47,508 nt of DNA from Multifurca ochricompacta (Eukaryota; Basidiomycota; Agaricomycetes; Russulales; Russulaceae): contig WTXG01000268.1 in the NCBI GenBank assembly GCA_022496185.1, positions 1-47,508 on the forward strand. The letters run 5' to 3'. Position numbers and translations under genes: made by a program. Below, in pieces: positions 1 through 9,882 of the stretch; the stretch's first letter is position 1, and each line of letters opens with the position of its first letter. The notes under the pieces were generated by a model. That model had not been told where the DNA came from. It saw nothing but the letters and a program-made list of their open reading frames with translations, and did not search any database.

Positions 1-296
1 ACGAGTGGTGCGCAGTTCGTGAGGGCGAGGAGTATATTCACTGCTGGTTTAAGTCTCCTTAGGAGCCCCGTCTTGCTCTTGCCTTTCCGGAACACGTTGA
101 ACAGAGACGATCCTCCTCGAAGTACGTCGATCACGGCGTCCGCGTTGTCGCATCCTTTCAGCTTGTCGACAAGCTGGTGTTCGGACAGATTTATGCCTGT
201 GTTTGCAAGATACTGATCCAGAGCGGCATCTAGGATGAGCTTGAAATGAGAAGAGGAGGCAGTTGTGCGAATGTGTGTACGAGCAGCTGAAGACAT
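1..296 (-). CDS. NACHT-ankyrin NLR-C, 5' end of first exon (partial)
   Basis: The minus-strand start codon at 296-294 opens a frame that runs off the left edge. It matches the first exon of NLR-A and NLR-B: start MSSAARTHI, then the motif ALDQYL, then KLKGC and VIDVLRGG. In the paralogues this is the N-terminal helical signalling domain of a basidiomycete STAND protein, upstream of a NACHT ATPase and ankyrin repeats. The visible part (about 98 codons) has no stop or frameshift, so this copy may be the least damaged of the three, but the rest lies outside the window. The start is chosen because all paralogues share this ATG and the promoter block beyond it. Base 1 corresponds to 6791 in NLR-A. 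Confidence 0.72.
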   Translation of the reverse strand, partial: MSSAARTHIRTTASSSHFKLILDAALDQYLANTGINLSEHQLVDKLKGCDNADAVIDVLRGGSSLFNVFRKGKSKTGLLRRLKPAVNILLALTNCAPL

Positions 297-510
297 GAAG
301 CTAGACTGGGTTATGGGAAGGAGTAAGAGGATCCCTGGGAAAGGTGGCGGATGGCTATCGATGGTTTATGTATAGATAGCCGCCTAAGAACTAAGATAGA
401 CGCTGGTATGTAGAGGTAGCAAGAGGCAACATAGGTACTGCATCTTGGAGGACCAGTGAACTGAACGTTGCAGATGGGGCACCAGAACGGGCCATGGCTG
501 ACCATCTGGT
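297..510 (-). promoter_or_regulatory. Shared NLR-family promoter block (copy for NLR-C)
   Basis: About 200 bp directly upstream of the NLR-C start are almost the same as 7088-7308 (NLR-A). They also match 22860-23004 plus 23523-23580 (NLR-B, split by a MITE) and, inverted, about 17020-17230 and 29815-30027 (miniature NLRs). On the minus strand a TATA-like CTATACATAAA lies about 70 nt upstream of the ATG. Calling this the promoter is inference from position and conservation. Confidence 0.55.
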
Positions 511-559
511 CATTTTTTCTTTTCATTTTTTAAATTGATTTTTATACTACATAAGCCGC

Positions 560-835
560 GAGGCCAGTGCAGTTAATGTAAATAGCTGTAAAAGGGTTTT
601 AGCTTCCTATTTAGGTAGCGGATAAGTTCAGTTAGTGAACGCGTACAAAGTAGAGTGCCTATATAATACTTGAAGAGTGAGAGGAATATAACTACTTAAT
701 TGTCGAAGGAACGTGTTGTGCGTTCAATGAATGTGGAATTGTTGAATCAGTTAATGGACGCACTTTAGATTAGAGTATCTTATCATGATCAATAAGAGAT
801 CGGGTCCACCCGGGTGTCCGGCTATCCGGTCCTAA
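560..835 (+). repeat. Dispersed repeat R1 (LTR- or MITE-like), copy 1
   Basis: Begins around GCTGTAAAAGGGTTTTAGC and ends around GGTCCACCCGGGTGTCC. Related copies lie at 7360-7615 (+), 18245-18635 (-), 23765-23885 (+, short) and 38366-38663 (+); fragments lie at 16890-16990, 29680-29780 and 36830-36875. The best copies start TGT and end with CTCAACA, which fits an LTR, but no convincing target-site duplication was found. Every NLR-family promoter in the window has an R1 copy upstream of it. Confidence 0.6.
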
Positions 836-894
836 AATATCCGGTCGCCTCCGGTCGTTACTGGCCCGTCTGAACCCACTCTGGGGGTTGGGCC

Positions 895-1230
895 GTTGTG
901 CACACGCATTGTAAAACAGGCATAGTGCAGGATTGTACTTTAGATACTACAGTACTACTAACTATCTCACCTTGTTAGTTTAGAGACTTAGATGCATGCG
1001 ATAATGCATAGCAACTGCTTTATCTATAGCAGCTATACAGTGGCTTATATACATTTTCAATATATTATATCAGCTTCTAATTTAAACGAGCGTGTCATCT
1101 CGCTCGCTAATGATGTGATTTGATCACATGCCCTCTTAGATGTATATGCTTATCTCACAATTATGTCAGACTGCTATCCCGGCATCTCTGTACCAGTATT
1201 CTGAGTCAGTAACCAGCAGCATGCCTGTTT
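895..1230 (+). repeat. Dispersed repeat G, copy 1
   Basis: About 335 bp, AT-rich, matching 7690-8020 and 39138-39480. It follows R1 in the same order in all three places, so R1 and G are probably parts of one larger element. It holds short inverted segments such as TGATTTGATCACATG. No coding sequence is visible. Confidence 0.6.
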
Positions 1231-1539
1231 AACATTTATGACTGCCCCCTCCACCACGAGAGCCGCATTGCGTCAAACATGCACACTTGGTCATCCCCCT
1301 GATGACCATCTTCAATACCAAGAACCTCGTTGAAGCTCTGCTGCAAAATGGCTTCTTGATCCCGACTAGGCCTAGCAGAGGCCTAATGGACCCCGCTCTC
1401 GTATCGACTCGACGGCATCGCAGTCCGCGCTCGCCTCACTTAGCCAATCTCACTACTTATTTTTCCCCCTGGTTTTTCAATGGGGCTCTGCCCTAATACA
1501 ATTACAGTAGCTACTAGGGGACCCTTTATACCAGATAGC

Positions 1540-1600
1540 CGCGCGACTTAAGCACGGCCTTGCAAGCGCGTCAATGAAACTCAATTCCAAAAAAAAAAAA
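1540..1600 (+). repeat. Poly-A retroposon 3' end (SINE-like tail), unit 1
   Basis: A short segment (GACTTAAGCACGGCCTTGC ... CTCAATTCC) ends in a run of 12 A (1589-1600). The same tail is at 8335-8406 in unit 2. It resembles the tails at 13020-13080, 35050-35110, 35372-35427 and, on the minus strand, 36880-36960. No clear tRNA-like A or B box was seen upstream, so SINE identity is inference. Confidence 0.45.
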
Positions 1601-1819
1601 GGCTTAGCGCACTTTGTTTATTTATTTATTTGAATTCGACTGGACAACGCCTAAATCCCGCGGCTACTACCAGGTACATAGTAGCCATTACGAGCAAGTG
1701 GCAGGCCCACCTTTGCACAAACCAAATTCAATCAACTCAACTCCAGCAGACCATCTCGAAAATCACTGAAGAATCCGTAAATTTTATAAATTTATTGTAT
1801 TCTGGACATTGTATGTTAT

Positions 1820-2127
1820 ATGGCTCACTATGGCCTGAACACCTTCTCTAGGGAGGACTTCCTATGTCTCTACGCAAAATCGCTGCTCAAGGGACAGGCA
1901 TCTAAAACTTGCCCGAGATCCATTCCTCCATACGCCATCCCCTTCCTCTGCAATCCAATCAACTTCTTGAACAATGCTATCTTGCTAGTGGTGAATGGGA
2001 AGTCTCCCCCGTGTGGTACTTCGGTGGTATGAATCCATCTACTTCTATCTGCTCCGCACCCGGATGTACCATGTGTAATGAGAGGAGCGCGCATATTCTT
2101 TCATATTCTCCTCTACTATCAAAGTAG
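1820..2127 (+). pseudogene. Unrecognised coding relic, unit 1
   Basis: A plus-strand frame starting MAHYGLNTF runs about 60 codons before a frame break. It is parallel to the longer open frame at about 8600-9042 in unit 2. Most differences between the copies change amino acids, and several are CGC to TGC changes, as expected for neutral decay at CpG sites. No family is recognised. Confidence 0.25.
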
Positions 2128-2421
2128 AGCTGTCCTGAAAACAGATTCAATTCTGTTCGAACATGTGCAGGGGACGACCACGATCTGGCTGGCAACGTGG
2201 GTATGGAATAAAACACAAGGTCAAAAAATGAACGCATTGACGCGGTGACTCTAGGTGCAACTGTACTGTCTTGCTCTTATGGATGTCAGGGAGTAACTCG
2301 TTTGCTTTGTGCGGATCCAATCTGCGGTGAGTGCGAGGCAAAGTGTTCCCGAGAGGAGAGAGGTAGAAAGGTGGAAGAGAGCATAGAAAGAGTAAACGCA
2401 TTTCATATTCTCAATTATTAT

Positions 2422-2732
2422 TAGTGATGTGCCTGGCCCGGCTCAGAGAAACTAAAAGCCAAAGCCGCCGGCTCAGGCCGCGGCTTTCAACAGTACATAC
2501 AAGTGCAATAGCAATCGTCAAAATCAGTAGAAATCTGATCACAAAGTGGTTGATTTGGGTCACGTGATCATGTTTATCGCGGCATTTCAAACTTTTTCTT
2601 CGATATAGCTTTGCAATACGTAGCACACTAAGTCAGATTTGGATTAGCTGAACTATAACTACTGTTTATATGTCATAATATTCTCTCTGCCAAAAGCCGC
2701 GGCTTGGGCCAAGCCGGGCCGGAACATCACTA
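2422..2732. mobile_element. hAT-type MITE, 311 bp, with 8 bp target duplication
   Basis: Inverted ends TAGTGATGTGCC and GGAACATCACTA enclose GC-rich subterminal blocks rich in AAGCCG/CGGCTT and an AT-rich centre. Perfect 8 bp direct repeats ATTATTAT flank it at 2414-2421 and 2733-2740. The paralogous unit 2 has a single ATTATTAT at 9217-9224 with no insert, an exact empty site. An 8 bp duplication plus TAGTG-type ends fit the hAT superfamily. It codes for no transposase. A second copy lies at 23013-23514. Confidence 0.9.
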
Positions 2733-2740
2733 ATTATTAT

Positions 2741-3250
2741 CTTATCTCGTTTCGATTTTATTGTGTTATCTCTCTTATATTGACTTCTATAGTTAAATTG
2801 TATAAAAACCCTAGTAGTTTGTCTGAAATCTATAATCCAGTTTGATCCCTTCCTATCCAACTGTCTGCTTCAACTTGATTCTCATAAAAGTGAATTTAAC
2901 AATCGCTTTTACTCTTACTTGCACTCACTCTGCTCTTAGGTTGATTTTCGTGCTATTGCCAACCGTATCGGCAAATTCAGCTCGCCGTACCGGACTAACA
3001 CTGGTACCCCCTAATAATAGTCTATTCACACAACATCACACCACACCTTCAAGCTTCAACTCAAGGACTATTCACCAAGGCGCACTACTACAACCCCTTT
3101 TAAGGTTGTCATCTATCGCTATAGTCAATTGTCAAAGGATGTAATGCCACTCAGGGTGTATTGAAGAAGAGGTGTTGGAGTGCGTAGTGAACTGCTTTCT
3201 TGTTCTATTATTTCCCTTTCATCCTCATCTCAATGCTCATGAGACTGGTC
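2741..3250. other. Spacer without recognisable gene
   Basis: Bases 2741 to about 3010 match 9225 to about 9591 in unit 2. The rest, about 3011-3250, has no match that I recognise. A short plus frame at 2842-3144 is partly shared with 9420-9590, but the two diverge at the Copia breakpoint, so I do not call it a gene. Confidence 0.5.
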
Positions 3251-3545
3251 TCTCCTTATAACACTTTACTTTCCCTACACGGACCAGGCTCGTTGCATAC
3301 TGGCCACTGTACAGATATGATCTGTGTTGAGTTTGAGGCAAAGCGTGTTCCCGAACAAAGAGAGAGACAGTGGTGATCGAAGGTATGAGAAGAAGGAGCT
3401 CTGAGGTAATCTAAGATTTTGGACTTTACGATTTGTCGTGCTCGACCTTTGCGAATAACGCTGCTCACTAGTTCCTATTTGACCTTTTGATTCTCTTTGC
3501 TTCTGCTAGTCCTGCTACAAGTATTGTATGTACCTTTATATACAT
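3250..3545 (-). repeat. Repeat F-like segment, copy near NLR-A
   Basis: Contains GAGGCAAAGCGTGTTCCCG and, on the minus strand, TATATAAAGGTACATACAAT followed by a CTTGTAG motif. The same modules occur at 11655-11745, 33955-34295 and 37746-38365, with partial traces at 2300-2400 and 9110-9200. The end reading TATATAAAGG on the minus strand looks like a TATA box inside an LTR. It sits downstream of NLR-A. Confidence 0.45.
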
Positions 3546-3724
3546 GGTTGACGGACCAGTTGAAAGGGAAGATTAGTACTATGTGAATGAAAGAGGACAA
3601 AACTGAACGATATGCTTTGGTCTAGTGGCCAAGCTATCCTTACAACAATTAAGATGAAGTGCTGCGTACATACATACGAAAATACTCTGCAAATTTGCCA
3701 CTCTGAAAGAAGTTCCATACATGT

Positions 3725-6700
3725 CTACACGTTGATCCTCGCACCATGCTCAATCAGCCATTTCTCAATCTCCACATCTCTGTTATCTGCCACTGCCTGC
3801 AGAGGATATCCATAACGGCCGCCCTCCGCATTGACATCAGCACCACGGTCTAGCAGCGATTTCACGATCTCGACATGTCCCTTGTCTGCCACCACCTGCA
3901 AGGGATATCCATAATAGCTGCCCTCACATTGACATCAGCACCATGGCCTAGCAGCCATTTCACCATCTCGACATGTCCGTTGGCTGCCGCCGCCTGCAGA
4001 GGATATCCATAATAGCCGCCCTTTGCATTGACATCAGCGCCACGGTCTACCAGCCATTTCACGATCTCGACATCTCTGAAGGCTGCTGCCGCCTGCAGAG
4101 GATATCCATAATAGCCGCCCTCTGCATTGACATCAGCGCCACGGTCTACCAGCCATTTCACGATCTCGACATGTCCGTTGGCTGCCGCCGCCTGCAGAGG
4201 ATATCCATAATAGCCGCCCTTTGCATTGACATCAGCGCCACGGTCTAGCAGCCATTTCACGATCTCGACATGTCCGATGGCTGCCGCCGCCTGCAGAGGA
4301 TATCCATACTCCCCGCCGTTTGCATTGACATCAGCGCCGTGGTCTAGCAGCGACTTCACCATCTCGACATGTCCCCTGGCTGCCGCCGCCTGCAGAGGAT
4401 ATCCATAATAGCCGCCCTTTGCATTGACATCAGCACCATGGTCTACCAGCCATTTCACCAATTGTGGGAAGCCGCAGTGAGCCGCGTAGTATATTGGGTG
4501 GACCGAAGTGTCTTCTGTCCCCTCCTCCCAGTATGAGTCCAAGTCATATATTCCAATCCAAACTAGGAAGTGCGTCTTGTCTGGGTCAAACAACGTTTCC
4601 ATTCCATCTCGTATATCCAGGGAGACATCCTCGAATCGAGCGTGATCGACCCAGTATCTTGCCGCGTACTGAGACAATGGAAAGTTCTCGACAGTATCTG
4701 TGTCCGTGGTCTTGTCGAATCCGAGCAGCATGCTCAGGCATGTCTGCGCAAGCACTCTATGCGATTCTTTAGGGAGAACATGGTAGCGCCTTTCCGTCGA
4801 CCCCGCCAGCCGGTCTGATGTCAGGAATTCCCGCACAGAGAAGTGCGCAAACTGTACAACACGACTCTCTTTTCCTCTGTAATCGACGTGATTGACAATG
4901 ACAACCAAGCTGGAGCATGTGGACAGTACAGTTCCGTCAGAGTCCGGGTTTCGCCAAGTTACGTCATGCCTTGGCATATTGCCAGCGTCGAAATCGAATT
5001 CAAGCATCGTCGCAACCTCCTCGACTCGGAGTGGACGAGCAGAGAACGCAAGGCATTGGAATAGACGATGGGCAAACTTCCAGTCCTTCTTGTCAATCCT
5101 CCGTAGCGTGGCCACATATGTTTCATCCAGTGTTTCTGGGAGTGATTCGAGCGTCGAATGGAAGTTCCTCGGTTGACAGCGGCGCAATGTCTCCAGTTGG
5201 CAGAAAACCCATCTAAACCTAAACCATGACATGAATAATGATCGCGAAATAAATAGTTGTTCTGGTTTGAAGCTTACATTCCGTTTGCCTTTTCCGAGAG
5301 CGTTTTGATCACCAGCTCCTTTCTCTCCGCCTCCCACTCACTCATCATGGGGTCCGTGTTGACGGTTGAGTGGATATATTCGGAGATGTCCCGCGTTTGA
5401 CCACCTTCCGCATGAAGGGATACAGGACAATGCGCCAGCTTTGTAAAGGCTTTCTGAATATCTGGTTCGGGGCGGCTAGTGACGCAGATCCTTAAATTTG
5501 GAGGCGGGGGTCGACGAGGTCTTTAATAAGTTTCAATACTTCTTCACGTTTAGACGGCATTCCAGAGAGGGACATTCGTCGAGGGCATCAATGATGATGT
5601 ACATTGAGTCCTGAACGGGTGATACGAGCATGGCCTTCAAAGTTTCTGCAAGATCCTTCTCGTCGGGCTGCTTCTGGCCATTACCATGTTTCGAGTACAA
5701 TTCTGAGACGATGGCACGGTAGGCATCTGACTGGGAACAGAGCTGCACTAAGAGAGAAGATAGTAGCCCACGGATATTTTGCTTTTCCGTGTCTCGAAAG
5801 TCGCAATAAAAGTACGCAAAGCAGGCAGATCCACCATAGCATAGACGCTGGACATCCTCAACGATGGTGGAACTGATCATTCAGATGAGTGCTAGCGATA
5901 CCCCATAATGCTAGGCAAACGTACCAAAGGATGCTCTTGCCAGATCCCGCTTTCAAGAAAAGACCGTCAGCAACAAAAAGCACCCAAGTAGTGCAGTCAA
6001 CCTACCATTCCCATTTAACCACAGAAGCGAACCCTTCGATTTCCATTCCTTGAATGTTTCGCCTTCAACGAACCACTTGGCGGTTCCCTCATGGTAAAGT
6101 TTCCGCGCAATGTTGTGATTTTTAGATGGGTCAGGAGGTGACAGCCATGTCCGAATGTCCTTGTTCATCTGATCATCTGCAAATAATGTCTTAGCTGCCC
6201 TGTCTATAATGTTACTACGAAATGGATGACGAACACATTATCTTGTTCACGGTACCAAATGTGTGCGCCGCTACGGCGAGAGACTCTTCCCGGGTCAATT
6301 TGTCCAACCTCTGAAGTGCGTCCTGGACCTCATTATCCCCTATCAGCATCCGTCCGTACGCCCCTGCCAAACGCTTAATCATGGGAGCATAGAAACGGTA
6401 GTTCACTCACAGAGTCGACCTTTCTTAATTTTTTTTGTCGCCAGAGCCAGGATCGTGAGCAGTTCCGCCATCGTCTTGACCAAAATCTCGAGCATGGACT
6501 CGGTAACAGGAGTCTCAGGGGAAGTGTATATCTTGAGGCGGATGAGAGAACCTTGCATGGATTGAAAGAGGTCGTTTATAGAATCAAAATCTTTACTGAG
6601 TTTCTTTGACGCCTTGGTATGAAGGTTAGTTAACCAGTTGGAAGCAAGGGAGGGGGATACGAACAGAGAGAAGGACGCCAATGGCAGGAAATATGACACG

Positions 6701-7087
6701 TGCGGGTGGAAACACCTGAAAAAGAACATGTTGTAAACCGGTCATAGCGAATGGGCAACACCAATTAGAACTCACCGAACCAATGCCATTTACGAGTGGT
6801 GCGCAGTTCGTGAGGGCGAGGAGTATGTCCACGGTTGGTTTCAGTTTCCTTAGAAGCTTCATCTTGCGATTGCCATCTCGAAACATGCTAAACCGAGACG
6901 ATCCTCCTTGAAGTACGTCGATCACGGCGTCCGCAGTGTCGCATCCTTTCAGCTTGTCGACAAGCTGGTGTTCAGACAGATTTATGCCTGTGTTTGCAAG
7001 ATACTGATCCAGAGCGGCATCTAGGATGAGCTTGAAATGAGAAGAGGAGGCAGTTGTGCGAATGTGTGTACGAGCAGCTGAAGACAT
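3725..7087 (-). CDS. NLR-A: NACHT-ankyrin STAND protein (three frameshifts)
   Basis: A multi-exon minus-strand gene. Exons as read: 7087-6776, 6715-6665, 6612-6411, 6363 to about 6256, about 6176-6006, 5949-5925, 5872-5278 and 5218-3725. The N-terminal helical domain is followed by the linker TWLSPPDPS, a P-loop spelled GNAGSGKSIL across three exons, and the Walker B-like stretch YIIIDALDECP. Next come the winged-helix-type segment FRWVFCQLETLRRC and FAHFSVREFLTS, then seven 33-residue ankyrin units (pattern [20 protein letters not shown]) and a cap ending GARINV. Such proteins are viewed as fungal innate immune or allorecognition receptors. Compared with NLR-B and the 12 kb fragment, single bases are missing near 5570, 5500 and 3926, breaking the NACHT domain and the last ankyrins. 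Either the gene is decaying or these are assembly errors. Confidence 0.8.
5925..5949 (-). other. 25 nt micro-exon carrying the NLR-A P-loop
   Basis: The lysine-serine pair of the Walker A motif lies in a 25 nt exon between two introns (5950-6005, 56 nt, and 5873-5924, 52 nt). Both introns have GT donors and AG acceptors on the minus strand. The exon carries GSGKSIL, and joining gives an unbroken frame into STIVEDV. The same arrangement is kept in NLR-B near 21696-21721. Confidence 0.75.
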
Positions 7088-7308
7088 GAAGCTAGACTGG
7101 GTTATGGGAAGGAGTAAGAGGATCCCTGGGAAAGGTGGCGGATAGTTATCGATGGATTATGTATAGATAGCCGCCTAAGAACTAAGATAGACGCTGGTAT
7201 GTAGAGGTAGCAAGAGGCAACATAGGTACTGCATCTTGGAGGACCAGTGAACTGAACGTTGCAGATGGGGAACCAGAACGGGCCATGGCTGACCATCTGG
7301 CCTTTGTT
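7088..7308 (-). promoter_or_regulatory. Shared NLR-family promoter block (NLR-A)
   Basis: Nearly identical to 297-510. The TATA-like TTATGTATA (plus strand, 7158-7166) reads TATACATAA on the coding strand, about 70 nt before the ATG. Regulatory role is inferred. Confidence 0.5.
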
Positions 7309-7359
7309 TCTTTTCATTTTTTAAATCGATTTTTATACTACATGAGCCGCGAGGCCAGT

Positions 7360-8020
7360 GCAGTTAATGTAAGCAGCTGTAAAAAGGGTATAAGCTGCCT
7401 ATTTAGGTAGCGGATAAGTTCAGTTAGTGAACGCGTACAAAGTAGAGTGCCTATATAATACTTGAAGAGTGAGAGGAATATAACTACTTAATTGTCGAAG
7501 GAACGTGTTGTGCGTTCAATGTGGAATTGTTGAATCAGTTAATGGACGCACTTTAGATTAGAGTATCTTATCACGATCAATAAGAGATCGGGTCCACCCG
7601 GGTGTCCGGCTATCCGGTCCTGAACTATCCGGTCGCTTCCGGTGGTTACTGGTCCGTCTCAATAGGTGGAACCCATTTTAGTGTGAGCTGTGGACGGGGC
7701 CGTTGTGCACATGCATTGTGGAACAGGCATGGCGCAGGATTGTACTTTAGATACTACAGTACTACTAACTATCTCACCTTGTTAGTTTAGAGACTTAGAT
7801 GCATGCGATAATGCATAGCAACTGCTTTATCTATAGCAGCTATACAGTGGCTTATATACATTCATTTTAATGTACTATATCAGCTACTAATTTAAACGAG
7901 CGTGTCATCTCGCTAATGATGTGATTTGATCACATGCCCTCTTAGATGTATATGCTTATCTCACAATTATGTCAGACCGCTATCCCGGCATCTCTGTACC
8001 AGTATTCTGAGTCAGTAACC
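7360..8020 (+). repeat. Repeats R1 (7360-7615) and G (7690-8020), unit 2
   Basis: Same order and orientation as 560-1230. Between them, 7616-7690 differs from unit 1 by small substitutions and indels. Confidence 0.6.
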
Positions 8021-8334
8021 AGCAGCATGCCTGTTTAACATTTATGACTGCCCCCTCCACCACGAGAGCCGCATTGCGTCAAACATGCACACTTGGTCAT
8101 CCCCCTGATGACCGTCTTCAATACCAAGAACCTCGTTGAAGCTCTGCTGCAAAATGGCTTCTTGATCCCGACTAGGCCTAGCAGAGGCCTAATGGACCCC
8201 GCTCTCGTATCGACTCGACGGCATCGGAGTCTGCGCTCGCCTCACTTAGCCAATCTCACTACTTATTTTTCCCCCTGGTTTTTCAATGGGGCTTTGCCCT
8301 AATACAATTACAGTAGCTACTAGGGGACCCTTTA

Positions 8335-8406
8335 TACCAGATAGCCGCGCGACTTAAGCACGGCCTTGCAAGCGCGTCAATGAAACTCGATTCCAAAAAA
8401 AAAAAA
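8335..8406 (+). repeat. Poly-A retroposon 3' end, unit 2
   Basis: Copy of 1540-1600, ending in 12 A at 8395-8406, with CTCGATTCC just before the tail. It belongs to the same tail family as 35372-35427. Confidence 0.45.
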
Positions 8407-8599
8407 GGCTTAGCGCACTTTGTTTATTTATTTATTTTGAATTCGACTGGACAACGCCTAAATCGCGCGGCTACTACCAGGTACATAGTAGCCATTACGA
8501 GCAAGTGGCAGGCCCACCTTTGCACAAACCCAATTCAATCAATTCAACTCCAGGAGACCATCCTGAAACCATAAATTTTATAAATTTATTATATTCTGG

Positions 8600-9042
8600 A
8601 AATTGTATGTTATACGGCTCACTATGGCCTGAACACCTTCTCTAGGAAGGACTTCCTGTCTGTCTACGCAAAATCGCTGCTCAAGGGACGAGCATCTAAA
8701 ACTCGCCCGAGATCCGTTCCTCCATATGCCATCCCTTTCCTCCGCAATCTGATCAACTTCTTGAACAATGCTATCTTGCTAGTTGTGAATGGGGAGCTCT
8801 CCCCAGTGCGGTACTTCGGTGGTACGAATCCATCTACTTCTATCTGCTCCGCACCCAGATGTACCATATGTAACCCAGGAGCGTGCATATTCTTTCATAT
8901 TCTCCTCTACTATCAAAGTAGAGCTGTCCTGAAAACATATTCAACTCCGTTCGAACATGTGCAGGGGACGACCACGATCCGGTTGGCAACGTGGGTATGG
9001 AATAAAACACAAGGTCGGAGGATGAACGCATTGACGTGGTGA
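8600..9042 (+). pseudogene. Unrecognised open frame of about 145 codons, unit 2
   Basis: A frame containing AKSLLKGRASK, IPFLRNLINFLNN and TWVWNKTQGRR stays open to the stop at 9040-9042. The ATG seen in unit 1 is ACG here. The copy in unit 1 is broken and mostly non-synonymously diverged, so present-day coding is doubtful. No family recognised. Confidence 0.25.
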
Positions 9043-9591
9043 CTCTAGGTGCATATATATGCAACCGCACTGTCTTGCTCTTACGGATATCAGGGGGTAA
9101 CTCATTTGCTTTGTGCGGAGCCAATCCGCGGTGAGTGTGAGGCAAAGTGTTCCCGAGAGGAGAGAGGTAGAAAGGTGGAAGAGAGCGTAGAAAGAGTAAA
9201 CGCATTTCATATCTCAATTATTATCTTATCTCGTTTCGAGTTCATGCAAGCGCAACTAAAACCATTACAGTTGTACATCACAATTCTGCCCCTTTCGCGC
9301 ACCCCTTTGTCTTGCATTCTCTGCTTCGCATTTATTGTGTCAGTTATCTCTCTTATATTGACTTCTATAGTTAAATTGTATAAAAACCCTAGTAGTTTGT
9401 CTGAAATCTATTATCCAGTTTGATCCCTTCCTATCCAACTGTCTGCTTCAACTTGGTTCTCATAAAAGCGAATTTAACAATCGCTTTTACTCTTACTTGC
9501 GCTCACTCTGCTCTTAGGTTGATTTTCGTGCTATCGCCAACCGTATCGGCAAATTCAGCTCGCCGTACCGGACTAACACTGGTACCCCCTA

Positions 9592-9875
9592 TAGGAGACT
9601 GTATAGCGAATAGCTCAGTCTTTGTAGTAGAAGACTATATTGAGTAACTAGTACCTGTATAGCGAATAGCTACAGTAATAGAGTCAGTTAATGAATGCTG
9701 TAGCTACGATTGAGAATGGTACTAACCTCAGTCTTTGTAGTAGAAGACTGAGGTTCTAAACGCGACGCAGTAGTCTATCTTATACGCATATTGGAATGTG
9801 AATGTAAGTCGTATAGTAGTTGTTAGTCCGGCCCACCATCTCCGGTACCTTTCTGTGCGTGCTGCTATTCCAACA
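9592..9875 (-). mobile_element. Copia LTR (3' LTR of the truncated element)
   Basis: On the minus strand the LTR begins TGTTGGAATAGCAGC at 9875, right after the G-rich tract GGGGGCG that fits a polypurine tract, and ends near 9592. It matches the solo LTR at 38831-39132. It contains two hairpin-forming modules (CTCAGTCTT with AAGACTGAG around a short loop) near 9616 and 9727. The 5' LTR is absent, so no target duplication can be checked. Confidence 0.7.
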
Positions 9876-9882
9876 CGCCCCC

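Larger units (their letters stand above)
1..3930. repeat. Tandem segmental duplication, unit 1 (about 6.8 kb period)
   Basis: Bases 1 to about 3000 match 6791 to about 9590, and about 3455-3930 match about 11655-12110. The unit contains an NLR 5' end, its promoter, and a spacer reaching into the ankyrin 3' end of the next NLR. Differences include a hAT MITE present only here (2422-2732), a stretch of about 100 bp missing here after 2747 relative to 9242-9345, and a Copia fragment present only in unit 2. Confidence 0.85.

Noticed and set aside
3973..4408. Plus-strand open frames across the NLR-A ankyrin region
   Set aside because: They are antisense readings of the 99 bp ankyrin units, which happen to lack stops. 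The minus strand carries the clear ankyrin pattern.
6626..7087. Reading through the first intron of NLR-A as one long exon
   Set aside because: The 60 nt intron is a multiple of three and stays open, but the reading ends soon after. Splicing both introns gives the conserved FPPAxAIF to ASKK joint seen in all copies.
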